64,000 nucleotides of DNA from Kitagawia praeruptora. Taxonomy: Eukaryota; Streptophyta; Magnoliopsida; Apiales; Apiaceae. Below the pieces are notes generated by a model. That model was not told the origin of the DNA, did not search any database, and worked only from the letters and a program-made list of their open reading frames with translations. The stretch covers positions 37,194,501 through 37,258,500 of the forward strand of contig CM075348.1 in assembly GCA_037693485.1 (NCBI GenBank). Direction: 5' to 3'. The position numbers and the translations under genes were made by a program. This document shows positions 1 through 9,822 of this stretch, in pieces; position 1 is the stretch's first letter; every line of letters starts with the position of its first letter.

Positions 1-3000
1 TCACCTCCCTCAGATAAAACTGAGTGTCACCAACCTGTTCCCTTATGGCTTTCAGAAACTCCAAGAAGGCTTTATCATGATAGTCATTGGAGTTAGCAAC
101 TTCTTGTAGCTTGGCCTCGGTAACAACTTTGACTTCTACAGGCTTGGCACTCTCAGATATAGAGATTGGAGGTTTGTCAGATGGCATACTCCCTGCAACC
201 ACTGTGGTAGTTATGGATTGCTTTTGTCCTCCAGGAGTAGTGATGTGCACAGTTGGTAAGGTGACAACTGGCAAGATAGATGGAGGCTCATCTACTTTGG
301 CTTTTCCCTTGCCAGGCACATTTGCTAGAGACTTAGAAGCCCTTTGTTGACCACCCTCTTTGATTATTATGCCTTTCTCTCCCTTTGTCTCCCCCTTTGA
401 ATTTGAGTTCCTAGCCTTCTTCTCCCCCTTAGGCTTGTTGTCAGGCACAGAGGCTATAGAAATGTCCTTTGGGAGTGAAGATTCATCAGGTAGAGGGAGA
501 CCCATATGCTTCATCATTGCAGCTAACATGGATTGTTGATGCAGAAGGACATCAGCTGTGGTGGATGCTTGAGTGTCCAACTGATCATTTAGCAATGCAA
601 CCTTTTCTGTGAGATGAGCATTGGTCTTGGTGAGAGTAGCTACCTCCTGCTCAAGAGTGTTGACCTTAGTGAATAACTCATTGGCCTTGAAGCCAGATAA
701 AGATTGATCCTGCAGCCTCTTCACTTCATATTTAGACAATTCATGCACAGGGACATCAGTCACTAGTCTATCACCATAAAGATTTTTGAACATTATCCTC
801 AGCATGGCATTGGCATCTGTAGTCTGGTCAGATAGATTCTGAAATTGATGTCCCAGACCTGTGACAGCATCTTTTAGCACAGCCAGCCCATTGTCCACCT
901 GAGTGCAGGTAGAGTTGCAGTGTTTGATGTCCTTGAACACACTGTCCAATTGAGGAAATTTAGCATCAAAGGCCCTCTTGACTTCTGCTACTGAAGTGGC
1001 TGTCTTATCACACACCCTGTTGACTTCAGTTTTGACTCCCTTGCCAAGATAGTGTGCAGCCTTGAGGAAACCCTTGTAGGAGTCATTTACAGCTTCATAC
1101 ACTTCACCAGGTGACAGGGATTTTGCATTGGAGCCCAGTGAAGTGATGTATTCCTCCCTGAGATACTGAAGTGCTTCATCGAGAGTAATATCATATTTTC
1201 CTTGCAACCAGGCATCTATGTTGCCATCTCTCTCAGCATCATCAATGATCTTTGACTTCTGCACTTCCACATCATCCCTATGGCATAACAGAATAGCCTC
1301 ATAGTCTGGATTGGGCATGTCTGCAGTGAGAAGGTGCTGAGCAATCTTTGTGAACTCAGGAATCTGATCCACAATTAAGCTTTGAAGTGCTTCAACCGTC
1401 AATTGTTGTGGAACAGACCCTGATCCTGAAGCACTGTCATGTTGCACAGGCTTCAGCCATGTTGACATGAAGTCAGAGCTAGAGCTAGGCAAGCTAGTCT
1501 CCTCAGTTACAGATGCAACTTCTGTAACCGGATGGATTGACTCTACTACTGGTGTCACCACAGAAGTGGGATGAATTACACCAGCAGTTGACACAGGCAC
1601 AGAGTCTCTAGTAAAAACTAGGGGAACCTCTGTGTTTGTGATGGTGTCATTAGGATATGCCTCAGCATGCATTCCCTCACCATCTAAATGTGGGTTCTGA
1701 GTGGTGAACAAAGTGTCATGCACTAAGTCACTTGAAATTATTGGCTCATCAAGCGAAAAGGATTCTTGATGATCAATACCTTGCATCTCAGTTGTCTGAG
1801 TTGCAGGTTCCAAAGAAATTTCAGAGTTAGATTCTGGAAGAGAAGTGTGTTTTAGAGTAGATTTTGGCAACTCCCCCTGAGAGATAGAGGGAGTTTCAAA
1901 AGTGATGTGCTCTCCACTCAGTGTTGTGCCAGCCTTATCACTCCCATGTGCTGACTCTATACAAGAGGGTGCATTGGGGAGAATGCTTGATTCTATAGGT
2001 GCACCCTGTTGAGAGGATACACCTAGTGAGCTGTGTGCCCCTGATTTTACAACTTCAGCCATTTGTGTGACTGAAGAGGTGGTCTTAGTTTTCTTCTTCT
2101 TTGTTCTGTGTAAGGGTAACTCAGGTTCCTCACTTCCTAGACCTAATTCAACAGCTAATGCTGCTTCAGACAAGATATTTAAAGGTGCAGACATTACTTC
2201 CTTTCTCTTCTTTTTACTAACATCACCCTTTTGAGAGGATGATGCAGTTGGCTCAGTAAGAGGTAGAGTGTTTGGTTGAGAGGGTTGGTTAGCAGGCCCT
2301 GGGTTAGCATTTTGTTCTACTTGCTTGGGCTGTGCTAACTTAGATTTTGCATCAAATGTTGGCATGTTGTGGGGGTAAGTCCTAAACAAACTCTCCATAT
2401 GGGGAGTTATGTTCAGTCTTACATCCACATCATTCCTAGTTTCCAAGTTACCAAAAATGAGTTTGGTCATGGACTTAGGATAGCCTATTTTATTTTTATC
2501 AATCCCAGGCAATTCAATCAATGAAGCATTTTTATAATTAAGTACAGATTGAATAAAGCGAGGGAAGAAAATATCAGTACCTCTCTTGGTTGTGTTCTTA
2601 CCAAGTCTCCCATATAATTCTTGAAGTATGATTTGGCCAACATCTATCTTCTTTCCATAGGCCAAAGCATATCCAATTTGCTGCACAGGTGCACTGATTT
2701 GATCAAAGCTTGATTTCCTGGAAGTGAAGACTTGGAGAAGAGTTGCAAACACATAGCTCCACTCCTTTCTCAGATTCTTTCTGTTTAGCTTTCCAAGGTT
2801 AATCCCATCTGAGTAGTTTATGAACTCAAAGAATTCCTCCAACTCTGCATTAGTGGCCATTCTGTCAAATGACTCTTGTTGTAGTCCTAGTGCTTGGTTC
2901 ATGTCTGCAGTAGTGATAGTGATTTCCTTATCTTGAACCTTGCAGTAGATGACATAGGAAGTGATTGCGTTTTCCAGGGCTACAACCTCCACAATAGCAG

Positions 3001-3169
3001 TACTCCAGAATTGTTCCAGAATATCGAGATACAGAGTTGGGTTGGCAGAGAGTGCATCCTTGATATATGACTCAGCCATCCATTTCACAAAGCACTTGAA
3101 ATTTGCATTGGGTGCTTCAACATCACTAGTGAGAGCGATGAAGTTGGTGTTGAACTTTACTGTTGCCAT
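1..3169 (-). CDS. Giant accessory (env-position) ORF of copy 1, uninterrupted, runs off the left edge
   Basis: The ORF opens with ATG at 3169 and stays open to the window edge (about 1,056 codons). It covers the whole equivalent of the 921-aa product of copies 2 and 3, the 28-codon link and about 106 residues of the downstream 634-aa part. At 404-406 it has TCA (Ser) where copies 2 and 3 have TAA. The equivalent full frame would be about 1,584 codons. Visible regions: an N-terminal globular part (residues 1-270), a Ser/Thr/Pro-rich middle with a basic KKKRK stretch near 319-323, and a C-terminal helical region with a heptad-like coiled coil near 860-890. I see no signal peptide or clear membrane segment, so env-like refers to position only. 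Function is unknown. Confidence 0.85.
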   Translation of the reverse strand, partial: MATVKFNTNFIALTSDVEAPNANFKCFVKWMAESYIKDALSANPTLYLDILEQFWSTAIVEVVALENAITSYVIYCKVQDKEITITTADMNQALGLQQESFDRMATNAELEEFFEFINYSDGINLGKLNRKNLRKEWSYVFATLLQVFTSRKSSFDQISAPVQQIGYALAYGKKIDVGQIILQELYGRLGKNTTKRGTDIFFPRFIQSVLNYKNASLIELPGIDKNKIGYPKSMTKLIFGNLETRNDVDVRLNITPHMESLFRTYPHNMPTFDAKSKLAQPKQVEQNANPGPANQPSQPNTLPLTEPTASSSQKGDVSKKKRKEVMSAPLNILSEAALAVELGLGSEEPELPLHRTKKKKTKTTSSVTQMAEVVKSGAHSSLGVSSQQGAPIESSILPNAPSCIESAHGSDKAGTTLSGEHITFETPSISQGELPKSTLKHTSLPESNSEISLEPATQTTEMQGIDHQESFSLDEPIISSDLVHDTLFTTQNPHLDGEGMHAEAYPNDTITNTEVPLVFTRDSVPVSTAGVIHPTSVVTPVVESIHPVTEVASVTEETSLPSSSSDFMSTWLKPVQHDSASGSGSVPQQLTVEALQSLIVDQIPEFTKIAQHLLTADMPNPDYEAILLCHRDDVEVQKSKIIDDAERDGNIDAWLQGKYDITLDEALQYLREEYITSLGSNAKSLSPGEVYEAVNDSYKGFLKAAHYLGKGVKTEVNRVCDKTATSVAEVKRAFDAKFPQLDSVFKDIKHCNSTCTQVDNGLAVLKDAVTGLGHQFQNLSDQTTDANAMLRIMFKNLYGDRLVTDVPVHELSKYEVKRLQDQSLSGFKANELFTKVNTLEQEVATLTKTNAHLTEKVALLNDQLDTQASTTADVLLHQQSMLAAMMKHMGLPLPDESSLPKDISIASVPDNKPKGEKKARNSNSKGETKGEKGIIIKEGGQQRASKSLANVPGKGKAKVDEPPSILPVVTLPTVHITTPGGQKQSITTTVVAGSMPSDKPPISISESAKPVEVKVVTEAKLQEVANSNDYHDKAFLEFLKAIREQVGDTQFYLREV

Positions 3170-4018
3170 TTGTGTAGAAGAGAGAAAAGAAATTGAAGGT
3201 TGAAGAAGAAATTTTGCTTTTCGTAGCTAGGGTTTCAGGGGTTTAGAGAGTGTAGATGCTTGAGAAATCGAATGAAATGAATCGAATAGATGTGAGATTG
3301 TATAAGTATGAAGTACTTGAATTGTCGATTAGCAGACTGTTTTGTATCGACAAGTCAGGCATTCGAGAAGTAGAAAACAACTATTCGAGAAGTCAAGAAT
3401 GGCTTAATCGATAACTCAAGCAGATAGAAACTAACAGCTGGCAGTTATCTAACTTAGAAATAATTCTAAATTAAATAAAATGTGTTTTTATGAGTGAATT
3501 ATTTTTTTTTTAGATAAAAATCCAAAATCGGTTAAAATTCAGCGAGAATTCAGCCTTTTCAAATGATTCGAGAACTCAAATATAGTGTTCGAGAACTCAA
3601 TCATTCGAGAACTCAGTTACTATATTCGAGAAGTCTAGAATTCCTCTATTCGATATCTCAGAAAGACTCTATTCGAGAACTCAAGAGTACTCTAATGAGA
3701 CTTATTAGAGATGTCGAATAGTGAATCATTCGAGAAGTCTGACTTATCGAACTATACCCATCACTCAAAAAAAATTTGATTTTCACTATCTTGTAAAAAT
3801 TTACCAGACATATTCATTGAAAAATATCCTAGCAAATCAAATAGTGATTTTCTCAAAATTTCATAGAAATTTTAAGTTAATAAAAATATGATTTTCAACA
3901 TATGCAACAGATTTGAAATATTTATAAATCATATTTCAGCCAACACTTACTTCAAAAATATTGAGGATTTAGATAAAGTAAGTGTTTACTGCTGCAACAA
4001 TCTAGATGATGTATTCAC
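3170..4018 (-). promoter_or_regulatory. pol-accessory ORF intergenic region with TCGA motif array, copy 1
   Basis: About 850 bp between the pol stop and the accessory ORF start contain no ORF of note. Between 3267 and 3750 there are 16 TCGA cores, mostly in the form ATTCGAGAACTC or ATTCGAGAAGTC on the plus strand. The same words occur in the LTR, mostly in the opposite orientation. The position suggests a leader or promoter for the downstream ORF; that is inference. Confidence 0.5.
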
Positions 4019-7000
4019 TTAGCCAGAATCTGAAGAATTCAGCATTCCAATCTCACTTACCAACCTTGTGAAGGTGGCTTCATCTAATGGCTTAGTGAAT
4101 ATATCAGCTAGTTGTTTATCTGTAGAGACATAATGCAACTCAATGGTTCCATTAGTTGCATTTTCTCTTATGAAATGATATCTGATGTCAATGTGCTTTG
4201 TTCTAGAATGATTGACAGGATTGGCAACTATAGAGATTGCACTTGTGTTGTCACACATGATTGGAATTCTTTCCAACACAAGTCCATAATCTCTAAGTTG
4301 ATTTCTAATCCAAAGCACTTGAGCACAGCAACTTCCAGCAGCTATGTATTCAGCCTCAGCTGTAGAAGTTGACACAGATTGTTGCTTCTTGCTATACCAA
4401 GAAACTAACCTTTGTCCAAGAAACTGGCAGCTTCCTGAGGTGCTTTTCCTATCCACTCTGCATCCAGCATAATCAGCATCAGAGTAGCCAACCAGATTGA
4501 ACCCTGTGTCCTTAGGGTACCATAATCCCAAGTTAGGAGTGCCCTTCAGATATCTAAAGATCCTTTTTATTGCAATCAAATGTGATTCCTTTGGATTTGA
4601 TTGAAACCTTGCACACAAGCATGTAGCAAACATGATGTCTGGCCTACTTGCAGTGAGGTAGAGTAGAGAACCAACCATGCCTCTGTAGACTGAGATATCT
4701 ACTCTCTTGCCTTTAGCATCTTCATCCAATTTAGTGGCAGTGGCCATGGGTGTCTTGGCAGGTGAACAATCTTCCAAGTCAAACTTCTTCAATAAATCCT
4801 TGATGTACTTGGTTTGACTGATAAAGATACCATCCTTCCTTTGATTGACTTGCAACCCTAGAAAGAATGTCAACTCTCCCATCATACTCATCTCATATCT
4901 GCTCTGCATGAGTTTAGAGAATTTATCACACAGTTTCTCATTTGTAGAACCAAAAATGATATCATCCACATAGATTTGAACTAGGATCATATCATCACCA
5001 TGCTTCTTGTAAAACAGTGTCTTGTCCAATGTGCCTCGAGTGAATTGATTTTCAAGAAGAAATTGTGATAGAGTATCATACCATGCTCTTGGAGCTTGCT
5101 TAAGTCCATACAGTGCCTTAAGCAATCTGTAGACAAATTCTGGGAAATGTGGATCCTCAAAGCCAGGTGGTTGTTGCACATAAACCTCTTCTTCCAACTC
5201 TCCATTTAGAAATGCACTCTTGACATCCATTTGATAAACTTTAAAGTTTGAATGAGCAGCAAATGCCAAGAATATTCTAATGGCTTCCAATCTAGCAACA
5301 GGGGCAAATATCTCATCATAATCAATGCCTTCCTGTTGAGAGTATCCTTTTGCAACCAGCCTTGCTTTGTTTCTTATTATTACACCATCTTCATCCATCT
5401 TATTCTTCAGAACCCATTTTGTTCCAACAATGGTTCTATTCTTTGGTGCAGGCACAAGTTCCCATACTTTGTTCCTTTCAAATTGATTCAGCTCCTCTTG
5501 CATGGCAATAATCCAATCTGGATCCAACAATGCATCATCAAGTTTCTTAGGCTCAACTTGTGATAGAAAACATCCATAGAGGCACTCATTTTGAGTTGCT
5601 CTCCTAGTCCTTACTCCTGCATTAGGATCTCCAATGATTTGCTCTGCAGTGTGTGATCTATCCCATTTCCTTGAGTGTTCAGCCTGATTTCTCATCCTTG
5701 ATGTTGCTTCATCATCCTCATCATGATCATCCTCATTTCCTCCCCCTGTGAAGTTGCCATTACTCACAGGTGTGTCTTGGATGCTTGTTTCTTCACTATT
5801 GATTGGCACAAATTCTTCTCTTGTATCATTATTCACTTGAGTTTGTTGAACTTGAGTTTCAACTCCAGTTTCAGTCTCTTCATCAGAATCATCTAGATTA
5901 TCAAACTTCAATGGATCTTTGTCTTCATCATTGGCTTCTTCTAGTCCAGGTAGTTTGCTGTCATCAAATGTTACATCTGTGCTTTCCATAACTTTCTTTT
6001 GACTGATGACATAAACCTTGTATGCAATTCTTTCCATAGAATAGCCAAGAAAAATTCCTTCAAATGCTTTTGCATCAAACTTTCCAACATATTCAGAATT
6101 GTCCTTAAGTACAAAGCATTTGCTTCCAAAAGTATGAATATACTTCAGTTTAGGCTTCTTTCCAGTCATCAAGTTGTAAGGAGTCTTTCCAGTGTTTTTG
6201 TTGATGAGGGTTCTGTTCTGAATATAACATGCAGTGCTCACAGCCTCAGCCCAAAAACATGTGGGCATTTTTGCATCAAGTAACATTGTTCTAGCAGCCT
6301 CAATTAGAGTTCTATTCTTTCTCTCAACAACTCCATTTTGTTGTGGAGTCCTTGGAGCTGAGAATTGCTGAGAAATGCCATTCTCTTTGCAGAATGCTTC
6401 AAGTGTGGCATTTCTGAACTCTGTTCCATTATCACTCCTCAATGCAATCACACTTGCATCGTTTGCCTTTGCTTCCTTGTCAACTTTCTTTATATGCTCA
6501 ATGATTACTTGTGGAGCCTCATCTTTTGATGCCAGAAATTCTACCCATGTATACCTTGAAAAATCATCAACCATTACCAGGGCATACTTCTTTCTTCCAA
6601 GTGACATTATGTTAACAGGCCCAAACAAATCCATATGGATAAGTTGTAGTGGCTTGGTTACAGATGTCACTGTCTTTGACTTGTGGCTTGATCTCTTCAT
6701 TTTTCCTTTTTGACAAGCCTCACACACTCCTTCTTGGCAGAATTCAAGTGTGGGCATGCCTCTCACTAACTCTCTTTTGACTATAGAATTAATGGCCTTA
6801 AAGTTCAGGTGTGATAGTTTCTTGTGCCACAGCCAACAATCTTCATTTGATGCTTTTGAGTAAAAGCAACAAATTTTGTCCTTGTTTGCAGAGTCCATAT
6901 TGGCTACAAACAGGCTTCCCTTCCTTACTCCAGATAGAGCAAAATCACCAGTCTTCTTGTGGGTGATCAAACATTCATCTTTGTCAAAATTCACTTTGAA

Positions 7001-7291
7001 TCCTCTATCAGTAAACTGACCAACACTTAACAGATTATGCTTGAGCCCCTTGACTAGTGCTACATCTTCAATGATGACATTTCCAACTTTCAGCTTGCCA
7101 TATCCCAATGTGTTACCCATGCTGTCATCTCCAAAAGCAACCATTGGGCCAGCCTTTTCCTCATACTGTGATAGCAGGGCCATATCACCAGTCATATGAT
7201 TTGAGCATCCACTGTCCAAAATCCACATGACCTTCTTCTCACTTTCTTTGCCCTGCAAACACAAAGGTATTACTTTTCCTTTGGTACCCAA
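4019..7291 (-). CDS. pol: copia Pol polyprotein (protease, integrase, RT, RNase H), copy 1
   Basis: 1,090-codon frame opening with a non-ATG codon, so it is probably reached by -1 frameshifting from gag (22-bp overlap). Aspartic protease motif DSG is at residues 26-28. The integrase zinc site is H156, H161, C190, C193, and the catalytic triad D221, D287, E323 (D-X65-D-X35-E). RT has D689 and the YVDD box at 774-777. RNase H acidic residues are seen at D938, E979 and D1014. All catalytic residues are present. Two positions deviate from usual copia consensus and from copy 3: Ile661 in the DE-T-FAPVAR motif and Asn1044 in the conserved RE-H-x-x-NG motif. The protein is identical to copy 2. Confidence 0.95.
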   Translation of the reverse strand: MGTKGKVIPLCLQGKESEKKVMWILDSGCSNHMTGDMALLSQYEEKAGPMVAFGDDSMGNTLGYGKLKVGNVIIEDVALVKGLKHNLLSVGQFTDRGFKVNFDKDECLITHKKTGDFALSGVRKGSLFVANMDSANKDKICCFYSKASNEDCWLWHKKLSHLNFKAINSIVKRELVRGMPTLEFCQEGVCEACQKGKMKRSSHKSKTVTSVTKPLQLIHMDLFGPVNIMSLGRKKYALVMVDDFSRYTWVEFLASKDEAPQVIIEHIKKVDKEAKANDASVIALRSDNGTEFRNATLEAFCKENGISQQFSAPRTPQQNGVVERKNRTLIEAARTMLLDAKMPTCFWAEAVSTACYIQNRTLINKNTGKTPYNLMTGKKPKLKYIHTFGSKCFVLKDNSEYVGKFDAKAFEGIFLGYSMERIAYKVYVISQKKVMESTDVTFDDSKLPGLEEANDEDKDPLKFDNLDDSDEETETGVETQVQQTQVNNDTREEFVPINSEETSIQDTPVSNGNFTGGGNEDDHDEDDEATSRMRNQAEHSRKWDRSHTAEQIIGDPNAGVRTRRATQNECLYGCFLSQVEPKKLDDALLDPDWIIAMQEELNQFERNKVWELVPAPKNRTIVGTKWVLKNKMDEDGVIIRNKARLVAKGYSQQEGIDYDEIFAPVARLEAIRIFLAFAAHSNFKVYQMDVKSAFLNGELEEEVYVQQPPGFEDPHFPEFVYRLLKALYGLKQAPRAWYDTLSQFLLENQFTRGTLDKTLFYKKHGDDMILVQIYVDDIIFGSTNEKLCDKFSKLMQSRYEMSMMGELTFFLGLQVNQRKDGIFISQTKYIKDLLKKFDLEDCSPAKTPMATATKLDEDAKGKRVDISVYRGMVGSLLYLTASRPDIMFATCLCARFQSNPKESHLIAIKRIFRYLKGTPNLGLWYPKDTGFNLVGYSDADYAGCRVDRKSTSGSCQFLGQRLVSWYSKKQQSVSTSTAEAEYIAAGSCCAQVLWIRNQLRDYGLVLERIPIMCDNTSAISIVANPVNHSRTKHIDIRYHFIRENATNGTIELHYVSTDKQLADIFTKPLDEATFTRLVSEIGMLNSSDSG

Positions 7292-9777
7292 ACAAGTTTG
7301 GGTCCATGTGACTTAGAGACAGTTTTATCATAAACAACATGCTTGTTAACTTTCTTAGTGTCATTCTTCTTGTCACTGTTGGAAGTCTTAGAACCTGAGG
7401 TTTCAGACTTAGGTGACAAAGGTACCTTCCTAGCTTTAGGAGGACTTGAAGACTTTGACCTTGTGTAGTGTGTGTGAGAATTGTGACTGATACAACCATC
7501 AATGAACTGTCTTCTTAAATTAAAACAACTAGTCATAACATTCATATTGCATGGCATACAGTCAAATTTATCACAGAAGGGTGCATCTCTATGTCTTAGA
7601 GGCACAGAACAATCATAGAAAGGTTTAGACACACTACCAACAGGTTTCTTGCATGCATGAGTTAGATGGTTGGTACTGAAACAGTTCTGACAAGTTTTCC
7701 TAGGGGCATTAGGCATATAAGCATAGTTGTTATCCTTGTTAATCCCTAACTTGCCATTTCTGTTCTGTTTCTTTTTAGTCACTTCCTTTTCTGATTCACT
7801 CTTCCCAGCTAATACAAACTTAACAAACTTCTTAGGTCTTGGCCTATCAACTACTGGCTTCTTGGTCTTTGACTTGGCACTCTCACCCTTAGAGGATGCT
7901 TGCTGTTCACTAGATTGTGCCTCATCCTCATCATTCAACATTTGCTTGATGAGTAAGGCATCCTCATCAATTTCAAATGTTGATTCCTTAAAAATTGGAT
8001 TTTCAGTTTTTCTCAAAATGTGAGGCACTTTCTCATGAACAGCTGTGTCCTCTTCGATGACAGCATAGCCTTTCCTTTGTTTGAGAGAGTCATAGTCAAG
8101 TCCAATAGCTGCTTTAGGTTTAGCTTCAATTTTCTCACAGTAGGATTGCACTAAACCAGATGATTTCTTGAAAGTTTTAAGTTTGAATTCATTCTCAGCT
8201 AATTCATCCCTAAGAGCCTTCTCTACTTGACTAGCACATAGAACCTTGTTCTCCAAATATTCAACTTCTTTCTTAAGGTTTTCTACTTGCATAGCAGTTA
8301 GCTCAAGTTCCTCATTCTTTTTGGTTAATACTTCATTTCTAGTAGACAGTTTAGCAATCTCCTCATTAGCAGCAGTCATACTAGTATGAATATTAAACAT
8401 TTCAACAGATAATTGTTCAATCATGGATTTGTATTCAGAAACAGACATGTCTATAGTAGTGAGAGATGGTACCTGAGAATCAGATGAAGATGAGTCATCC
8501 TTGGAGTTGGCCATCAAGGCATAATTGCAGAATTCTTGTTCCTCTTCATCACTCTCAGAATCATCCCAACACTTCCCTTCAGCTATGTAGGCCTTACCAT
8601 GTGTCTGCTTTTTCAGAAGGGCCTCATACTTAGCTTCTAGCTCAAGATAATCTCTATCCTTCTTTTTAGGCTTCTTGCATTCACTGGCAAAATGCCCTAG
8701 GTCATTGCATCTATAACACCTTACAGATGACCTATCCACATAACCGGTTTTGAACTTATTTCTGTTTGGTTTCACAGGTGCCATGTTCTTGTTGGCTGAA
8801 TGGTTTTGAGTTTTGGGTTTGAAGGGTTGATTTCTTTTAAATCTGATGTTTGGAAATTTTCTGGCCATGAAAGCATATGAAGTATTTTCCATCCCATCAA
8901 GTTCTTCCAGAGTGTAAAACTCCTCTTCTTCTTCCTCCTTTTCCTCAACAGGTTCACTCACCCCAGCTTCAGTTTCTTCATCATCTGCCACCTCCTCTAT
9001 CCTTAGTTGGCTTGTAGATGCTTCTAGGTCCAGGATGGATTTGTTGACAATCAAGGCACATGATGTGTTTATCATCCTACCTTGGTTTTCTTGGATAGCC
9101 CTCTTCTGAAGCAACTCAAGTTCATGAGTCTTTAGGACTCCATAGAGTACATCATAGGTGACTTTGTTCAAATCTCTCTCTCTTAGAGAAATGACTCTTT
9201 GCTCCAGATGATTTGGTGAAGACAACAGAAATTTCATATTTAACTCCTTGGTGCTGTAAACCTTTCCATTCATCTGCAACTCAGTAACTAGCTTGTGAAA
9301 CCTTTCAAACATCTCAGTGATGCTTTCCTTGGGCTGTGCCATGAAAGCTTCATACTGTGTGACCAGTATCTGTTTCCTGTTTTCTTTAACCTCATCAGTC
9401 CCTTCACACAACACCTCAATGTGATCCCACATCTCTTTAGCAGACGTGCATGATGCAATGTTTGCAAACATTGACATATCCATGGAATCAATGATGAGCA
9501 ACATGAGGTGGCTGTCAAGAGCAACTTTCTCCCTTTCTGACTCTGTCCACTTTGATGGATCCTTGGCCTCATAAGCTCTAGGGATTGTTATGGTTCCAAC
9601 GGTCTTCTCTGGTATCTCTTGTTGTGGAACAAAAGGACCATTCTTGAGAATCTCAGGATACAAGGGATGAGAGGCTTTGATGAACAACATCATCTTTATC
9701 TTCCAGAGGTTGAAGTTTTCTTTATCAAACTTAGGGACCTTCACCGTTCCTGTAGTCTTTGGTGTATTCGAACTCAT
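7270..9777 (-). CDS. gag: copia Gag with two CCHC zinc knuckles, copy 1
   Basis: 835 aa from the ATG of MSSNTPK. The frame is open for 60 codons further upstream, through the primer site into the LTR, but copy 3 lacks that extension, which supports this start. Residues 1-230 resemble the copia Gag (UBN2-type) fold. An acidic Glu-rich stretch lies near 260-290. The first CCHC knuckle is C354-C357-H362-C367 and the second C696-C699-H704-C709. A predicted coiled coil lies between, about 450-535. The ending GPKLVWVPK is the usual copia Gag/Pol junction signature. It packages genomic RNA into virus-like particles in the cytoplasm. No canonical slippery heptamer is visible in the pol overlap. Confidence 0.93.
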   Translation of the reverse strand: MSSNTPKTTGTVKVPKFDKENFNLWKIKMMLFIKASHPLYPEILKNGPFVPQQEIPEKTVGTITIPRAYEAKDPSKWTESEREKVALDSHLMLLIIDSMDMSMFANIASCTSAKEMWDHIEVLCEGTDEVKENRKQILVTQYEAFMAQPKESITEMFERFHKLVTELQMNGKVYSTKELNMKFLLSSPNHLEQRVISLRERDLNKVTYDVLYGVLKTHELELLQKRAIQENQGRMINTSCALIVNKSILDLEASTSQLRIEEVADDEETEAGVSEPVEEKEEEEEEFYTLEELDGMENTSYAFMARKFPNIRFKRNQPFKPKTQNHSANKNMAPVKPNRNKFKTGYVDRSSVRCYRCNDLGHFASECKKPKKKDRDYLELEAKYEALLKKQTHGKAYIAEGKCWDDSESDEEEQEFCNYALMANSKDDSSSSDSQVPSLTTIDMSVSEYKSMIEQLSVEMFNIHTSMTAANEEIAKLSTRNEVLTKKNEELELTAMQVENLKKEVEYLENKVLCASQVEKALRDELAENEFKLKTFKKSSGLVQSYCEKIEAKPKAAIGLDYDSLKQRKGYAVIEEDTAVHEKVPHILRKTENPIFKESTFEIDEDALLIKQMLNDEDEAQSSEQQASSKGESAKSKTKKPVVDRPRPKKFVKFVLAGKSESEKEVTKKKQNRNGKLGINKDNNYAYMPNAPRKTCQNCFSTNHLTHACKKPVGSVSKPFYDCSVPLRHRDAPFCDKFDCMPCNMNVMTSCFNLRRQFIDGCISHNSHTHYTRSKSSSPPKARKVPLSPKSETSGSKTSNSDKKNDTKKVNKHVVYDKTVSKSHGPKLVWVPKEK

Positions 9778-9808
9778 GATCGTTTCTCTGTTTTTGAATA
9801 AACAGCCC

Positions 9809-9820
9809 GCTCTGATACCA
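9809..9820 (-). other. Primer binding site, copy 1
   Basis: Minus strand reads TGGTATCAGAGC, a 12-nt match to the 3' end of plant initiator methionine tRNA. It sits two bases inside the 5' LTR and fixes the LTR boundary and element orientation. Confidence 0.92.
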
Positions 9821-9822
9821 CT

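Noticed and set aside
87..350. Plus-strand ORF, repeated at 17660-17923 and 35233-35496
   Set aside because: Antisense shadow of the accessory ORF; it repeats only because the element repeats.
6375..6713. Plus-strand ORFs across pol and gag (4112-4372, 5252-5563, 5999-6283, 6375-6713, 7727-8023 and their copies)
   Set aside because: They lie wholly opposite the conserved pol and gag frames and have no recognisable domain.
7240..7275. A short intron joining gag to pol (GTAATA ... TTTGCAG)
   Set aside because: At roughly 20-25 nt it is far below the minimum size of plant introns.
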